Assembly (NCBI RefSeq): GCF_015645445.1
Contig: NZ_JADOGI010000005.1
Location: 45,858-109,857, forward strand
Direction of reading: 5' to 3'
From: Nonomuraea cypriaca
Lineage (GTDB): Bacteria; Actinomycetota; Actinomycetes; Streptosporangiales; Streptosporangiaceae
Length of the DNA: 64,000 nucleotides
Shown in pieces: positions 54,173 through 63,001 of this stretch. The notes under the pieces are model-generated. The model was not told the origin of the DNA and did not search any database. It worked only from the letters and a program-made list of their open reading frames with translations. Positions within the stretch are counted from its first letter, which is position 1; each line of letters begins with the position of its first letter. Made by a program: the position numbers and the translations under genes.

Positions 54173-55045
54173 ATGATCGAGGATGGCGGCGACAGAGTGA
54201 CCACCGGTGATGCGGCGACGCGGCTCGATGACACCGAAGCCGAACATGTGCCCGGTGACCGGTCAGGGCGCCGCAATCGCCACAACACCGCGGCCAAGGT
54301 GGTCTTCCTCCTCGAGGCGCTGGCGACGCGCGAGGAGGGCATCGGCGTGCGCGAACTGGCGCGCGAGCTCGGCATCGACAAGAGCGCGATCTCGCGTCTG
54401 TCCGAGCAGCTCGTCGAACTCGGCGCCGCGCAGCAGGACGAGTTCTCAGGGCGGTTCCGGGTGGGGCCGCGGCTGTTCGGGCTCGCCGCGACCATCCACG
54501 GTCGCGACACCCTGTGGCGGGCCGCCGAGCCGATCGTCCGCTCCCTGGCGACGACCTTCAATGAGACGTGCTATCTGGCGGTACGCGACGGTGACGAGAT
54601 CATCTTCCGTAACAAGGTGGATTGCACGCACAAGGTCCGCTACGTCATCGATCCGGGTGAGCGTGCGCCGCTGCACGCCGGAGCGGGAGGCCGGGCGGTC
54701 CTGATAGGGCTCGACGACCGCGAGGTTCGCGAGATCATCGACCGTACCGGCCTGGAGGCGGTCACCTCCCGCACCATCACGGACGCGGACCGGCTGCTCG
54801 CCCTCGTCGCCGCGGATCGCGAGCGGCACTACGCGGCGAGCCGCGGCGAGCGGGTGCCCTCCGGAGGCGCCATCGCCGCACCGTACTTCGACGCCTCGGG
54901 GCGGTGCCTCGGATCCGTCGTGTTCACCTGCCCGGACCAGCGCTACGACCCTGCGCGCGAACCGGAGATCGCCGCCACGGTGATGCGGGCAGGCAGCGAT
55001 CTGTCCCGGCGCCTCGGATACCACGCGCCGGCCGAGGCACAGTGA
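54173..55045 (+). CDS. IclR family transcriptional regulator
   Basis: 290 residues from ATG 54173 with GGAG eight bases upstream; the long in-frame extension before it crosses the intergenic region and is rejected. Winged helix (KVVFLLEALATREEGIGVRELARELGIDKSAISRLSEQL), then the IclR effector domain (YLAVRDGDEIIFRNKV, PLHAGAGGRAVLIGL, GAIAAPYFDASGRCLGSVVF). Divergent from the cyclase gene; the short palindrome GTTGCAAC (54026-54033) between them is a possible binding site. Convergent with the MHS transporter. Confidence 0.9.
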   Translation: MIEDGGDRVTTGDAATRLDDTEAEHVPGDRSGRRNRHNTAAKVVFLLEALATREEGIGVRELARELGIDKSAISRLSEQLVELGAAQQDEFSGRFRVGPRLFGLAATIHGRDTLWRAAEPIVRSLATTFNETCYLAVRDGDEIIFRNKVDCTHKVRYVIDPGERAPLHAGAGGRAVLIGLDDREVREIIDRTGLEAVTSRTITDADRLLALVAADRERHYAASRGERVPSGGAIAAPYFDASGRCLGSVVFTCPDQRYDPAREPEIAATVMRAGSDLSRRLGYHAPAEAQ

Positions 55046-55073
55046 GCGTGCGGACGGCCGGCGGACCGGCGAT

Positions 55074-56381
55074 CTAGAGTTTGAGTGCCGCCTTGTGCGT
55101 TTCCGGCACGAACAACGTGACCGCGAAGGTCAGCAGGAGCACCGCGATCAGGTAGATGGACACGCCCCAGGGCGCTCCTCCGGTCGCCGCGACGAGCGCG
55201 GTCGCGATGAGCGGCGACAGACCGCCGAAGACCGCGGCCGACACCTCGCGGCCGACGGCGAACCCGCTGTAGCGCAGCTTGGTGCTGAACACCTCGCCGA
55301 ACAGCGATCCCTGTACGCCGGCCATCGCCTGGATGACGACTCCGCCGAGGACGACGACCGCGATGCCGGCGAGGACGACGTTCCTCGTGTCGATGAGCCA
55401 GAAGTACGGAAACACGCAGATGGCCGCGAGCAACGCCGCGCCGCCGAAGACCTTCTTACGGCCGATGGCGTCGGAGAGCCAGCCGAACAGTGGGGTGACG
55501 ATCGTGGCCGCGATGCCGGCGAAGAAGACGAGGTAGGTCGCGGTCCCCGAGGCGAACCGCGCCTGCTCGGTGAGGTAGGAGATGATGTACGTCAGGAAGA
55601 TGTACGTCCCCATCTGAAGTCCCGCCGCGAGAGCGAAGATCTGCAGGAGCGACTTACGCTCGCTCAGCACCAGGCTCTTGAGCGGAAGCCGCTGGACCTC
55701 CCTGTGCTCGGCGACCTTCTCGAACATCGGCGACTCCCCGACGCGCGTCCTGACCCAGAAGCCGACGCCCACCAGGATCGCGCTGGCGACGAACGGAATG
55801 CGCCATCCGTAGGAGAGGAGTTGTTCGTCCGGCAGCAGTTGAAGCAGGGTGAAGACGAGGGTCCCGAGCATCAGTCCCGCGGCACTTCCGATGGAGCCGA
55901 TGGAGCCGTACAGGCCGCGGCGGTTGGGGGGAGCGTACTCGAGCATCATGATCGACGCGCCCGCGTACTCCGCGCCGGCGCCGAAGCCCTGGGCGAGGCG
56001 GCACACGATGAGCAGGACGGGTGCGAGCACGCCTATCGAGGCGTACGTCGGCAACAACCCGACGCAGAACGTCGAGGCCCCCATGAGGATGAACGTCGTC
56101 ACCAGGATCGGTTTTCTGCCGATCCTGTCACCGAGGTTGCCGAGGACGATCGCGCCGATCGGCCGCACGAGCTGCCCGACCGCGAACGTCCCGAACGAGG
56201 CGAGCGTGCCGACCAGCGGGCTCGTCCCGGTGAAGAAGAGCTTGCCGAAGATGAGCGCTGAGGCGCTGGCGTAGATGAAGTAATCGAACCACTCGATGGT
56301 TCCGCCGATGATGGCGCCGAAAACGACTCGGCGCATCGACGCGCGCGTTATCCCGGCGTCCATATCCTGGACTGCTGCCAT
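55074..56381 (-). CDS. MHS family metabolite:H+ symporter (MFS)
   Basis: About 435 residues from ATG 56381 (AAGGAG eight bases upstream; a GTG at 56408 is possible). Twelve segments, starting GAIIGGTIEWFDYFIYASASALIF, with the two loop motifs GNLGDRIGRKPIL and GWLSDAIGRKKVF and RLAQGFGAGAEYAGA, all typical of the shikimate/proline/alpha-ketoglutarate symporter group. It imports an organic acid or betaine and probably supplies the substrate for the enzymes of this island. Confidence 0.9.
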   Translation of the reverse strand: MAAVQDMDAGITRASMRRVVFGAIIGGTIEWFDYFIYASASALIFGKLFFTGTSPLVGTLASFGTFAVGQLVRPIGAIVLGNLGDRIGRKPILVTTFILMGASTFCVGLLPTYASIGVLAPVLLIVCRLAQGFGAGAEYAGASIMMLEYAPPNRRGLYGSIGSIGSAAGLMLGTLVFTLLQLLPDEQLLSYGWRIPFVASAILVGVGFWVRTRVGESPMFEKVAEHREVQRLPLKSLVLSERKSLLQIFALAAGLQMGTYIFLTYIISYLTEQARFASGTATYLVFFAGIAATIVTPLFGWLSDAIGRKKVFGGAALLAAICVFPYFWLIDTRNVVLAGIAVVVLGGVVIQAMAGVQGSLFGEVFSTKLRYSGFAVGREVSAAVFGGLSPLIATALVAATGGAPWGVSIYLIAVLLLTFAVTLFVPETHKAALKL

Positions 56382-56433
56382 GGACCTTACTCCTTTTGGG
56401 GATCCCACCGCGGTAGTGAGTTACGTACGCTTG

Positions 56434-56930
56434 TCAGTCCGCGGGCGCCGACATCACCGCGATGTCTTCGGGGCGGGCCGGGCCGGCTCCGCCGGAGGCC
56501 AGCCAGCCTCCGTCGATCCGCAGGTCCGTGCCTGTCACCCAGGACGCCTCGTCCGAGGCCAGGAACAGGACGCCGTTCGCGATGTCCTCAGGACGGCCGA
56601 CCTTGCGAGGCAACAGGGCGGCCCGGCTCACGATCTCGCGTCGCGGGGTGCCGGGGTGTTGCAGACGATGTCGATCCGCGCGAACTTCTCGACCGCGAGC
56701 TCGGCGAGCCGCACGGCGTTCGCCTCGTCGGAGAGGTCGAGCGGGTGGAGAGACTCCATCCGCCCGCCCGCACGACGCACGGCCTCGACGGTCTGCTCGG
56801 CGAGTTCGGCCGAGACGTCACAGCCGACGATGGCCGCACCCTCGCTCGCGAGCCGGAGGGCGATCGCACGGGCGATGTCGCCGCCGCTGCCGGTCAGCAC
56901 GGCAACCCTGCCCGTCAAACGACCGTCCAT
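56434..56930 (-). pseudogene. Short-chain dehydrogenase/reductase with internal deletion
   Basis: ATG 56930 starts a normal SDR (VAVLTGSGGDIARAIALRLASEGAAIVGCDVSAE, later LDLSDEANAVRLAELAVEKFARIDIVCNTP) and then stops at 56628. In another frame the end of an SDR follows directly (AALLPRKVGRPEDIANGVLFLASDEASWVTGTDLRIDGGW). The catalytic Ser-Tyr-Lys middle is gone and the halves are out of frame, so no enzyme is made. It lies between the MHS transporter and the MDR dehydrogenase on the same strand, once probably part of their operon. Confidence 0.85.
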
Positions 56931-57037
56931 CCGATCCTGCCCTTGGTGCGGTATTTCGATACACTGTCTTGGCCTAACGAACTGTAGACGAAGGCGGTGC
57001 GGTTGTCACTCCTCAACGCGAGGGCCTTTTCACCCGT

Positions 57038-58048
57038 TCACGCCGACCGGGGCGGACCGTAGTCGAGCACCACGCCGAGTACGTGCGCGGGATCACCGTC
57101 GACCAGGTCGTACGCCTCCGCCGCGCGGTCGAACGGGACCGTGGCGCTGATCATCTCCGTGGTGTCCAGCCGCTGTAGCAAGTCGAACGAGACCTCGGTG
57201 CGCCGCACCCAGTCCCAGCGAGGCTGATCCGTCGCCTGGGAACTGGTGATCCGCAGGCGGCGGAAGTGGAACTCCGGGGCGAGCCGGAGCGAGACCTCTT
57301 GTTTGCCATAGAGCGAGATCGCCACGACCTCCCCCCGATCGGCTGCGATCTCGATCGCGGACTGCAGCGCGGGCGGCGCCCCGCTCGCCTCGTACACGAC
57401 GTCGGCGCCCCTGCCGTCGGAGAGTCCGGCCACCGTGGCCGCGACGTCCTGCGGCTCCACCGCGGCGTCCGCGCCGTATGCCAGAGCCAGTTCTCGTCGC
57501 TTCGCCAGGCGGTCGACCACGATGACCTTGCCGGCGTTCAGCCGGGCGATCCTGGCGCACATCATCCCGACGATGCCCTGGCCGAACACCACCGCCACTT
57601 CTCCGGTCTTGACCGGAACATCGAGGACGCCGGTCAGCGCCACCCTTGTCAGGTTGAGCAGGGTGGCGGCATCGTCGGAGACAGCGTCCGGGATCGCCGT
57701 CACCAGGGTCGGCAGCGCCGCGATCGTGAAGACGTCCTGGTGCGGATGCCGGGCGAACACCCGATCGCCGACCGCGTAACCGGAGTCGGCCCCGGCCTCG
57801 ACGACTCGGCCGACGATCTGGTAGCCGTACTTGGCAGGGAAAGGGAACCGCCCCTCGGAGGTCGGTGGCATTCTGTCGCCCGGGGTCGTGTCGCCCCGAT
57901 AGACGAGCATCTCGGTGCCCGCGCTGATGAGCGAGCGCGTCGCCTCGACCACGATCTCGCCGGCACCCGGCGGGAGGACAGGCGCCTCCCGCAGCTCGAT
58001 CCGGCGAGGACCGGTGAACCACACCGCGCGGCTCGTCTTGTCTGTCAT
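57038..58048 (-). CDS. MDR-family dehydrogenase lacking zinc ligands
   Basis: 336 residues from ATG 58048 (or GTG 58051), overlapping the GntR stop (TGATG). GroES-like N-terminal domain and Rossmann domain (VVFGQGIVGMMCARIARLNAGKVIVVDRL). The usual catalytic Cys is replaced (ISAGTEMLVYRG), and the four-cysteine structural zinc lobe is absent. It belongs with the zinc-independent MDR group related to BchC-type dehydrogenases. It oxidises or reduces an alcohol group of an unknown substrate; coupled to its own regulator. Confidence 0.85.
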   Translation of the reverse strand: MTDKTSRAVWFTGPRRIELREAPVLPPGAGEIVVEATRSLISAGTEMLVYRGDTTPGDRMPPTSEGRFPFPAKYGYQIVGRVVEAGADSGYAVGDRVFARHPHQDVFTIAALPTLVTAIPDAVSDDAATLLNLTRVALTGVLDVPVKTGEVAVVFGQGIVGMMCARIARLNAGKVIVVDRLAKRRELALAYGADAAVEPQDVAATVAGLSDGRGADVVYEASGAPPALQSAIEIAADRGEVVAISLYGKQEVSLRLAPEFHFRRLRITSSQATDQPRWDWVRRTEVSFDLLQRLDTTEMISATVPFDRAAEAYDLVDGDPAHVLGVVLDYGPPRSA

Positions 58049-58728
58049 CACTTCTCCTGGTTGGACGCTTCGAGCACCGGGACGACGACGGCCTGCGTGA
58101 AGTCAAGGTGCTGGTGGACCAGACGCGCCGTCTCCTCGGCGTCGCCACGGCGACACGCCCCAGCGATAGCGCGGTGCTCGGCGACGCGATCTTCGGGAGT
58201 TCCGCGCACAGTGGCGGACAGTCGCTGGTAGCGCTGGCTGTTCTCCCACAGCATCGCCTGGATGTCGATCAGCCAGCGCGACCCCGAGTGGTTGTAGATC
58301 GAGAAGTGGAAGGCGCGGTGGTCGGGTTCGTAGGACTCGGCGTCGTCGCTCAGTATCGTGCGCTCGAGATCGTCGAGTGCGCGGTCCATCGCGGCGATCG
58401 CATCGGCATCCATGCGGGGGACGGCGAGTTTCGTCGCGAAGGGATCCAGCAGCAGCCGCAGTTGGTACGTCTCCGCGAAGTCGGCGCGGTCGGCCGCGCG
58501 CACCCGGAACCCTCGACGCGCGATCGCCTCGACCAGCCCGCGGGAGGCCAGGCTGCGCAGCGCTTCCCGCACGGGGATGGGGCTCATGCCGAGCTTCTCC
58601 GCGGCCTCATCGGTCGAGATCCGGACCCCGGGGGCTAACTCCCCAGAAAAGATCATCTCCCGGAGCACCTGCTCAGCGTGGCCGGCGAGGGTCAGCAGCC
58701 TGGATCGCGCGGGCGGACTCTGTGCCAT
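58048..58728 (-). CDS. GntR family (FCD) transcriptional regulator
   Basis: 226 residues from ATG 58728 (GGAGTGG upstream; a GTG two codons earlier is possible). Winged helix (GVRISTDEAAEKLGMSPIPVREALRSLASRGLVEAIARRG), then FCD domain with metal-ligand-type residues (DHRAFHFSIYNHSG...EHRAIAGACRRGD...LVHQHLDF). First gene of the unit with the MDR dehydrogenase and divergent from the dehydrogenase/isomerase/FAH operon; the shared promoter element at 58755-58800 is the likely target. Confidence 0.9.
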   Translation of the reverse strand: MAQSPPARSRLLTLAGHAEQVLREMIFSGELAPGVRISTDEAAEKLGMSPIPVREALRSLASRGLVEAIARRGFRVRAADRADFAETYQLRLLLDPFATKLAVPRMDADAIAAMDRALDDLERTILSDDAESYEPDHRAFHFSIYNHSGSRWLIDIQAMLWENSQRYQRLSATVRGTPEDRVAEHRAIAGACRRGDAEETARLVHQHLDFTQAVVVPVLEASNQEK

Positions 58729-58754
58729 CTCCACTCCTTCCTTGCATGATTGTT

Positions 58755-58800
58755 CCTTGACAGAAATAAAATATTTTCTATATTTTTCCCCATGTCAAGG
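58755..58800. promoter_or_regulatory. Symmetric divergent promoter element
   Basis: CCTTGACA (58755-58762) and TGTCAAGG (58793-58800) are perfect inverted copies around an AT-rich core with the palindrome AAAATATTTT (58768-58777). Each arm contains TTGACA. Plus strand: TTGACA 58757-58762, 16 bases, TATATT 58779-58784. Minus strand: TTGACA 58798-58793, 17 bases, AATATT 58775-58770. So two interlocked sigma70-like promoters face away from each other, one toward gntR and one toward the dehydrogenase at 58817. Confidence 0.75.
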
Positions 58801-58816
58801 CTTGGAGGGAGCGCCG

Positions 58817-59875
58817 ATGAAGGCCGCACGCCTATACGGTCAAGGTGACATTCGCGTGGATGAGGTGCCCGATCCCGCGGAACCCGGCCCGTACGAAGCC
58901 GTGGTGGAGTCGCTGTGGAGCGGGATCTGCGGAACGGACGTCAAGGAGTTCACGGGGCACGGCGGCAGCGTCTCTCGCGCGCCGCATCCGCTGACCGGGG
59001 CCGGCCTGCCTCTCGTCCTGGGACATGAGTTCTCCGCGCGCGTGGTCGCGGTCGGTGCGAACGTCGAAGGCGTCGCGGTCGGCGAGGAAGTGGCGATCAT
59101 GCCTCTTCAGCACTGCGGGCAATGCCTCGCCTGCCATCAGGGGCAGCACACACACTGTGTGGTCAAGGCATGGACCGGCCTGAGCTCGCCGTGGGGCGGC
59201 TTCGGCGAGCGGGCACTCGTGCAGTCCTATCAGCTCACGCCGCTGGAGGGGATTTCCGCCGTGGCGGGCGCCGTCATCGAGCCGGCGGCGGTCGCGCTGC
59301 ACGCCGCTCTCCGCGCGGGCATCGGCCCCGGCGACACCGTGTTCGTCGCGGGCGCCGGTGCCATCGGCGCGCTCACGGTCATGGTGGCGAAGGCGCTCGG
59401 GGCCTCGGCCGTACACGTCTTCGAGATCAACCCGGAGCGTGCGGCGCTCGTTCAGTCCCTTGGTGCCGCGATCGTGCCGGAAAGCGCGCGGGACGACATC
59501 GCCGCTTACCTGCGCGAGCGGACCGGCGGGCACGGAGTGCACGTCGCCATGGACTGCGCGGGCAAGCCCTCGGCGCACGAGGCCTGTGTCGCGTCGGTGC
59601 GAGTGGGCGGCACGGTCGGCGTTCCCGCCGTTCATCCCGGGCCCACGACGGTCGACGTACGGCGGATCACGCGTGACGACCTCACCCTTGTCGGCTCGGT
59701 GGGATACAGCCGGGAGAGCTGGGAGAAGACGGTGCTCATGGTGCGGGCGGGCGTTCTCCCCATCGAGCGGATCGTGACCTCGAGGATCGGGCTCGACGAG
59801 ATCGTCGACAAGGGGTTCCAGGCCCTCGCCAAGCCGGGCGATGAGCTCAAGATCCTCGTTCAGGTCAACCAGTAG
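58817..59875 (+). CDS. Zinc-dependent MDR dehydrogenase (threonine/sorbitol/butanediol dehydrogenase type)
   Basis: 352 residues from ATG 58817 (GGAGGGA upstream). Catalytic zinc: Cys in GICGTDVKEF and GHEFSARVV; structural zinc: CGQCLACHQGQHTHC; Rossmann GAGAIGALTVMVAKALGASAVHVFE, with the Glu ending typical of NAD use. Oxidises a secondary alcohol of a polyol or hydroxy acid. First gene of a three-gene operon, driven from the symmetric element just upstream. Confidence 0.9.
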   Translation: MKAARLYGQGDIRVDEVPDPAEPGPYEAVVESLWSGICGTDVKEFTGHGGSVSRAPHPLTGAGLPLVLGHEFSARVVAVGANVEGVAVGEEVAIMPLQHCGQCLACHQGQHTHCVVKAWTGLSSPWGGFGERALVQSYQLTPLEGISAVAGAVIEPAAVALHAALRAGIGPGDTVFVAGAGAIGALTVMVAKALGASAVHVFEINPERAALVQSLGAAIVPESARDDIAAYLRERTGGHGVHVAMDCAGKPSAHEACVASVRVGGTVGVPAVHPGPTTVDVRRITRDDLTLVGSVGYSRESWEKTVLMVRAGVLPIERIVTSRIGLDEIVDKGFQALAKPGDELKILVQVNQ

Positions 59876-59880
59876 GAGCG

Positions 59881-60750
59881 ATGATGACCAACACCCCGCG
59901 GTTCGCCGTCAGTGCCGGAACCACGTACCACTCCCCTTTCGTCGAGGACATCAAGACCTACCCGGCCGCGGGCATCCGGGGGATCGGCCTGTGGGAGTAC
60001 AAACTCGAAGGCGATCGGGACGAGGAGCGCGCCGCGCAACTCGTCGACGCCGGTCTCACTGCCACATTCTGCTTTCCCCTCACGCCAGGCATCTTCACTG
60101 GTAACGGGCATTTTGCGCATCCGAAGGATCCCGACGCCCGGCTGACCATCCTGTGCGAGTCCGTGCGGCGGTTCGCCGTCTACCAGCCGGTGGCGGTCTG
60201 CATCCTCGCCGGAGCTCCCCAGCCCGACGGCGAGGCCGAATCGCGCAAGCGTGTCGTGTCGGCGTTCAGGCGCGTGAGCGAGATCGCCGCCGACGTCGGT
60301 GTGCGGCTGGCCCTGGAGGTCATCAGTCCGGGCGCCGCCGGCAGCATGGTGCGGACGATCCCTCAGGCCCTCGACTTCATCGCCGACGTCGGCGCCGACA
60401 ACATCGGAGTGTTGCTCGACAACTGGCACATCGCGAACGAGCCGCTGGAGAACATCGCGACCCACATCGACAAGATCGTGGGCATCCAGGTCTGCGACAA
60501 GAAGCCCGACTCGCGCGGCCGGTTCGACCGAGCGCTGCCCGGCGAGGGAACGCTCAATGTCGAGGACGTGATCAGGACCGCGCACGACGCGGGCTACGAC
60601 GGCTGGTACGAGCTGGAGATCTTCTCCGACGACGGCACGTTCGGCGAGCCGCTGGCGAACTCCATGTGGCGGCAACCGGCGTCGCAGGTGCTCGAAGCCG
60701 GATCCAGGGCATTCGAGTCCACCTACGCGCGTGCCACTGCCGCGCGCTGA
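59881..60750 (+). CDS. Sugar phosphate isomerase/epimerase family TIM barrel
   Basis: 289 residues (ATG at 59881 or 59884, GGAG upstream). AP-endonuclease-2/xylose-isomerase-like barrel: metal-ligand residues appear in LALEVISPG, LLDNWHI, VQVCDKKPDSRGR with ALPGEG, and GWYELEIFSDD. Members isomerise or epimerise hydroxypyruvate, inosose or ketoses. It starts five bases after the dehydrogenase stop, so it should act on the keto product of that enzyme. Confidence 0.87.
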   Translation: MMTNTPRFAVSAGTTYHSPFVEDIKTYPAAGIRGIGLWEYKLEGDRDEERAAQLVDAGLTATFCFPLTPGIFTGNGHFAHPKDPDARLTILCESVRRFAVYQPVAVCILAGAPQPDGEAESRKRVVSAFRRVSEIAADVGVRLALEVISPGAAGSMVRTIPQALDFIADVGADNIGVLLDNWHIANEPLENIATHIDKIVGIQVCDKKPDSRGRFDRALPGEGTLNVEDVIRTAHDAGYDGWYELEIFSDDGTFGEPLANSMWRQPASQVLEAGSRAFESTYARATAAR

Positions 60751-60783
60751 TTCCACCCCCCACCACTCTCGGAGGACACGCCT

Positions 60784-61602
60784 GTGCGACTGATTGGATA
60801 CCGAACCGGCAAGTCGATCATGGTGGCACGAATTCTGGACACCGGCACGGTGCAGCCGATCGCTCCGGTCGAGGAGTTCTGGGACGATCCCTTCCGGTGG
60901 GGGGCCGACGCCGTCGACGGTGATCCGGTGGCGCGGGAGGGCCTCGAGATCGTCCCGCCCGTTCTGCCGTCCGCCCGAGTGATCTGCGTCGGCCTCAACT
61001 ACGCCGAGCACGCGGCAGAAGGACGTTGGGATCCCCCGAAGTATCCGACGGTCTTCGCCCGCTGGACCGCCTCACTCTCGACCGACGGAGTCCCGGTGGC
61101 CGTACCGCCCGGTGAGCAGGGGCTCGACTGGGAGGCCGAACTCGTCGCGATCGTCGGGCGTCCGCTCTATCGGGCCGCCGAGGCCGACACCGCCGGCGCC
61201 GTCTACGGATACGCGCCGTTCAACGATCTCACCGCCCGGCGATCGCAGAAACTGACGACGCAGTGGACCCTCGGCAAGAACGCGGACGGCAGCGGCCCAC
61301 TCGGACCGATCATGACGAGTGACCAGGTGGGGCCGATCGACGGCGGCCTCAGGATCGAGGCGAGAGTCAACGGCGAGGTCGTGCAGTCCGACTCGACGCG
61401 CTCGATGATCTTCTCGATCGATCATCTGCTCTCGTTCCTCAGCCAGGGGATGACGCTACATCCAGGCGACCTCATCGCCACAGGAACGCCGTCCGGCGTC
61501 GGCTACGTGCGCAACCCCCCGCGTTTCCTCACCCCCGGCGACCTGGTCGAGGTGGAGATCGAGCGCGTCGGCTCCGTGTCCACCCCGGTCATCTCAGGTT
61601 GA
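60784..61602 (+). CDS. Fumarylacetoacetate hydrolase family protein
   Basis: 272 residues, GTG start with CGGAGG upstream. FAH core: VGLNYAEHAAE, metal ligands around DWEAELVAIVG, NDLTARRSQ, WTLGKNADGSGPLGP, LLSFLSQGMTLHPGDLIATGTPSGVG. The family cleaves or decarboxylates beta-diketo or 2-keto-3-deoxy acids in aromatic and sugar-acid degradation. As third gene of the operon it would do the last cleavage or hydration step, feeding central metabolism. Confidence 0.9.
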   Translation: MRLIGYRTGKSIMVARILDTGTVQPIAPVEEFWDDPFRWGADAVDGDPVAREGLEIVPPVLPSARVICVGLNYAEHAAEGRWDPPKYPTVFARWTASLSTDGVPVAVPPGEQGLDWEAELVAIVGRPLYRAAEADTAGAVYGYAPFNDLTARRSQKLTTQWTLGKNADGSGPLGPIMTSDQVGPIDGGLRIEARVNGEVVQSDSTRSMIFSIDHLLSFLSQGMTLHPGDLIATGTPSGVGYVRNPPRFLTPGDLVEVEIERVGSVSTPVISG

Positions 61603-61610
61603 GAGCACCG

Positions 61611-62843
61611 TCAGGCCGGCATCCTCAGCACGAACAGGCCGTGGTTCTTGTCCGTGCAGTAGATGTAGCCGCGGCTGTCGACGAGCACGTCCTCGAACTG
61701 GGTCACCAGCGCCTCCACCGGCTTCACGCCACGGCGGATCTTCGGGTCCTCCGGCACGTAGTACGCGATCTCGCGCGGACGCAGCGGTTCGGAGATGTCG
61801 TAGACCCGCAGACCTCCGTTGAAGTGCGTGAGGTAGACCCTCGTGTCGTCCCGCATGAGGCAGTCCTGGTACTGCCACTGGTGCTGGTTGTGCGGACCGT
61901 GCCGCGCGCCCTTGTTCGCGTAGGTGGTGAGGCCCGTTTCCTCGCTCGGGTACGGGGTCGGCAGCCAGCTCATGATGCGCGGAGACTCCGGCTCGCTCAC
62001 GTCGACCACCACCGAGTAGCCCAGGGACTCCGTGTCACCCTCGCGCAACGCCTCGCTGTTGGCGACGACGATGCCCGGCCCGTACGGGATGGCGCTGTGG
62101 CAGCCTAGCGCGCTGCCGAAGTCGCCGAACGACAGGCGCGACACGAAGGCCGGCCGGGTGGGATCGGAGACGTCGAGGACGACCATGCCGACCCTGCCGT
62201 AGCTGAGGTAGGCGAGATTCCCCACGACATAGACCGGGCCGTGCAGGTAGTGGTCGTGCTCCGGCTGCTCGCCGCCGGCGTGCCACTGGCCCTGCCACCA
62301 CCATCGTCCGGCCTCCGTCGGACGGCTCGGATCGGACAGGTCGAGGATGACGAGGATGTTGCCCTTGAAGCCCTCCGGCTCGGCGGCCAGGTAGGCGTAC
62401 CTTCCACCCGCGTAATAGTTTCGATGCGTGCCGCGACCGGTCGTGTCGTAGTGCGCGAGCAGCTTCGGGTTCGTCGGGTCCGTCGCCACGTCCCAGATGA
62501 GCGCGCCGACCTTCTCGGTGAGCGCGGGGTCGAAGCCCCAGCCCGGTGTCGCGCGCTCCAGCGCATTGATCATGAGGCCGTCGGCCACCTGCACCTGCAG
62601 CGTCCAGGTGTTCGGCGGCCCGTCGATCGTCCGGACGAGCACGGGACGCCCGGGGTCGGTCACGTCCACGATGCTCCATGCCGAGCGCCAGAAGTGGCTC
62701 AGATAGAGGTAGTGGCGTCCGTTCGCGCGCTGCATCGCGATCTTGAAGGCGGGGTTGCCGTCGAGGTCGTGGTACCCGACGAGGTCGATGCCTTCCGACT
62801 CGGCGGTCGCGGGCGCTGCGGCGAGCGTGCTCTCCGTGTTCAT
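61611..62843 (-). CDS. LVIVD-repeat beta-propeller protein
   Basis: 410 residues with repeated strands of the LVIVD type (IVDVTDPGRPVLVRTI, IWDVATDPTNPKLLAHYD, ILDLSDPSRPTEAGRW, VLDVSDPTRPAFVSRL, VVDVSEPESPRIMSWL, VYDISEPLRPREIAYYV), predicting a beta-propeller. No signal peptide, so it is cytoplasmic. Conserved His/Asp-rich segments (GEQPEHDHYLHGP, GARHGPHNQHQWQYQD) hint at a metal or active site. Function unknown. Convergent with the FAH gene (8-base gap); start ATG 62843 has GAGAGG upstream. Confidence 0.8.
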   Translation of the reverse strand: MNTESTLAAAPATAESEGIDLVGYHDLDGNPAFKIAMQRANGRHYLYLSHFWRSAWSIVDVTDPGRPVLVRTIDGPPNTWTLQVQVADGLMINALERATPGWGFDPALTEKVGALIWDVATDPTNPKLLAHYDTTGRGTHRNYYAGGRYAYLAAEPEGFKGNILVILDLSDPSRPTEAGRWWWQGQWHAGGEQPEHDHYLHGPVYVVGNLAYLSYGRVGMVVLDVSDPTRPAFVSRLSFGDFGSALGCHSAIPYGPGIVVANSEALREGDTESLGYSVVVDVSEPESPRIMSWLPTPYPSEETGLTTYANKGARHGPHNQHQWQYQDCLMRDDTRVYLTHFNGGLRVYDISEPLRPREIAYYVPEDPKIRRGVKPVEALVTQFEDVLVDSRGYIYCTDKNHGLFVLRMPA

Positions 62844-63001
62844 TCTTTCCTCTCACCAAGGCCGGTTTCCACGGTTCTGCCGCGCGCCTGGCCGCAGGGT
62901 CCGCAGTCGCCGTCTTCGGCAGGGCGTCGACAACTCGCGGCGTTATAGCAAGACACTGTATCAGTAGCTTCTCGACCCTCGCCGCAGGCGTTGCGGGAAG
63001 G

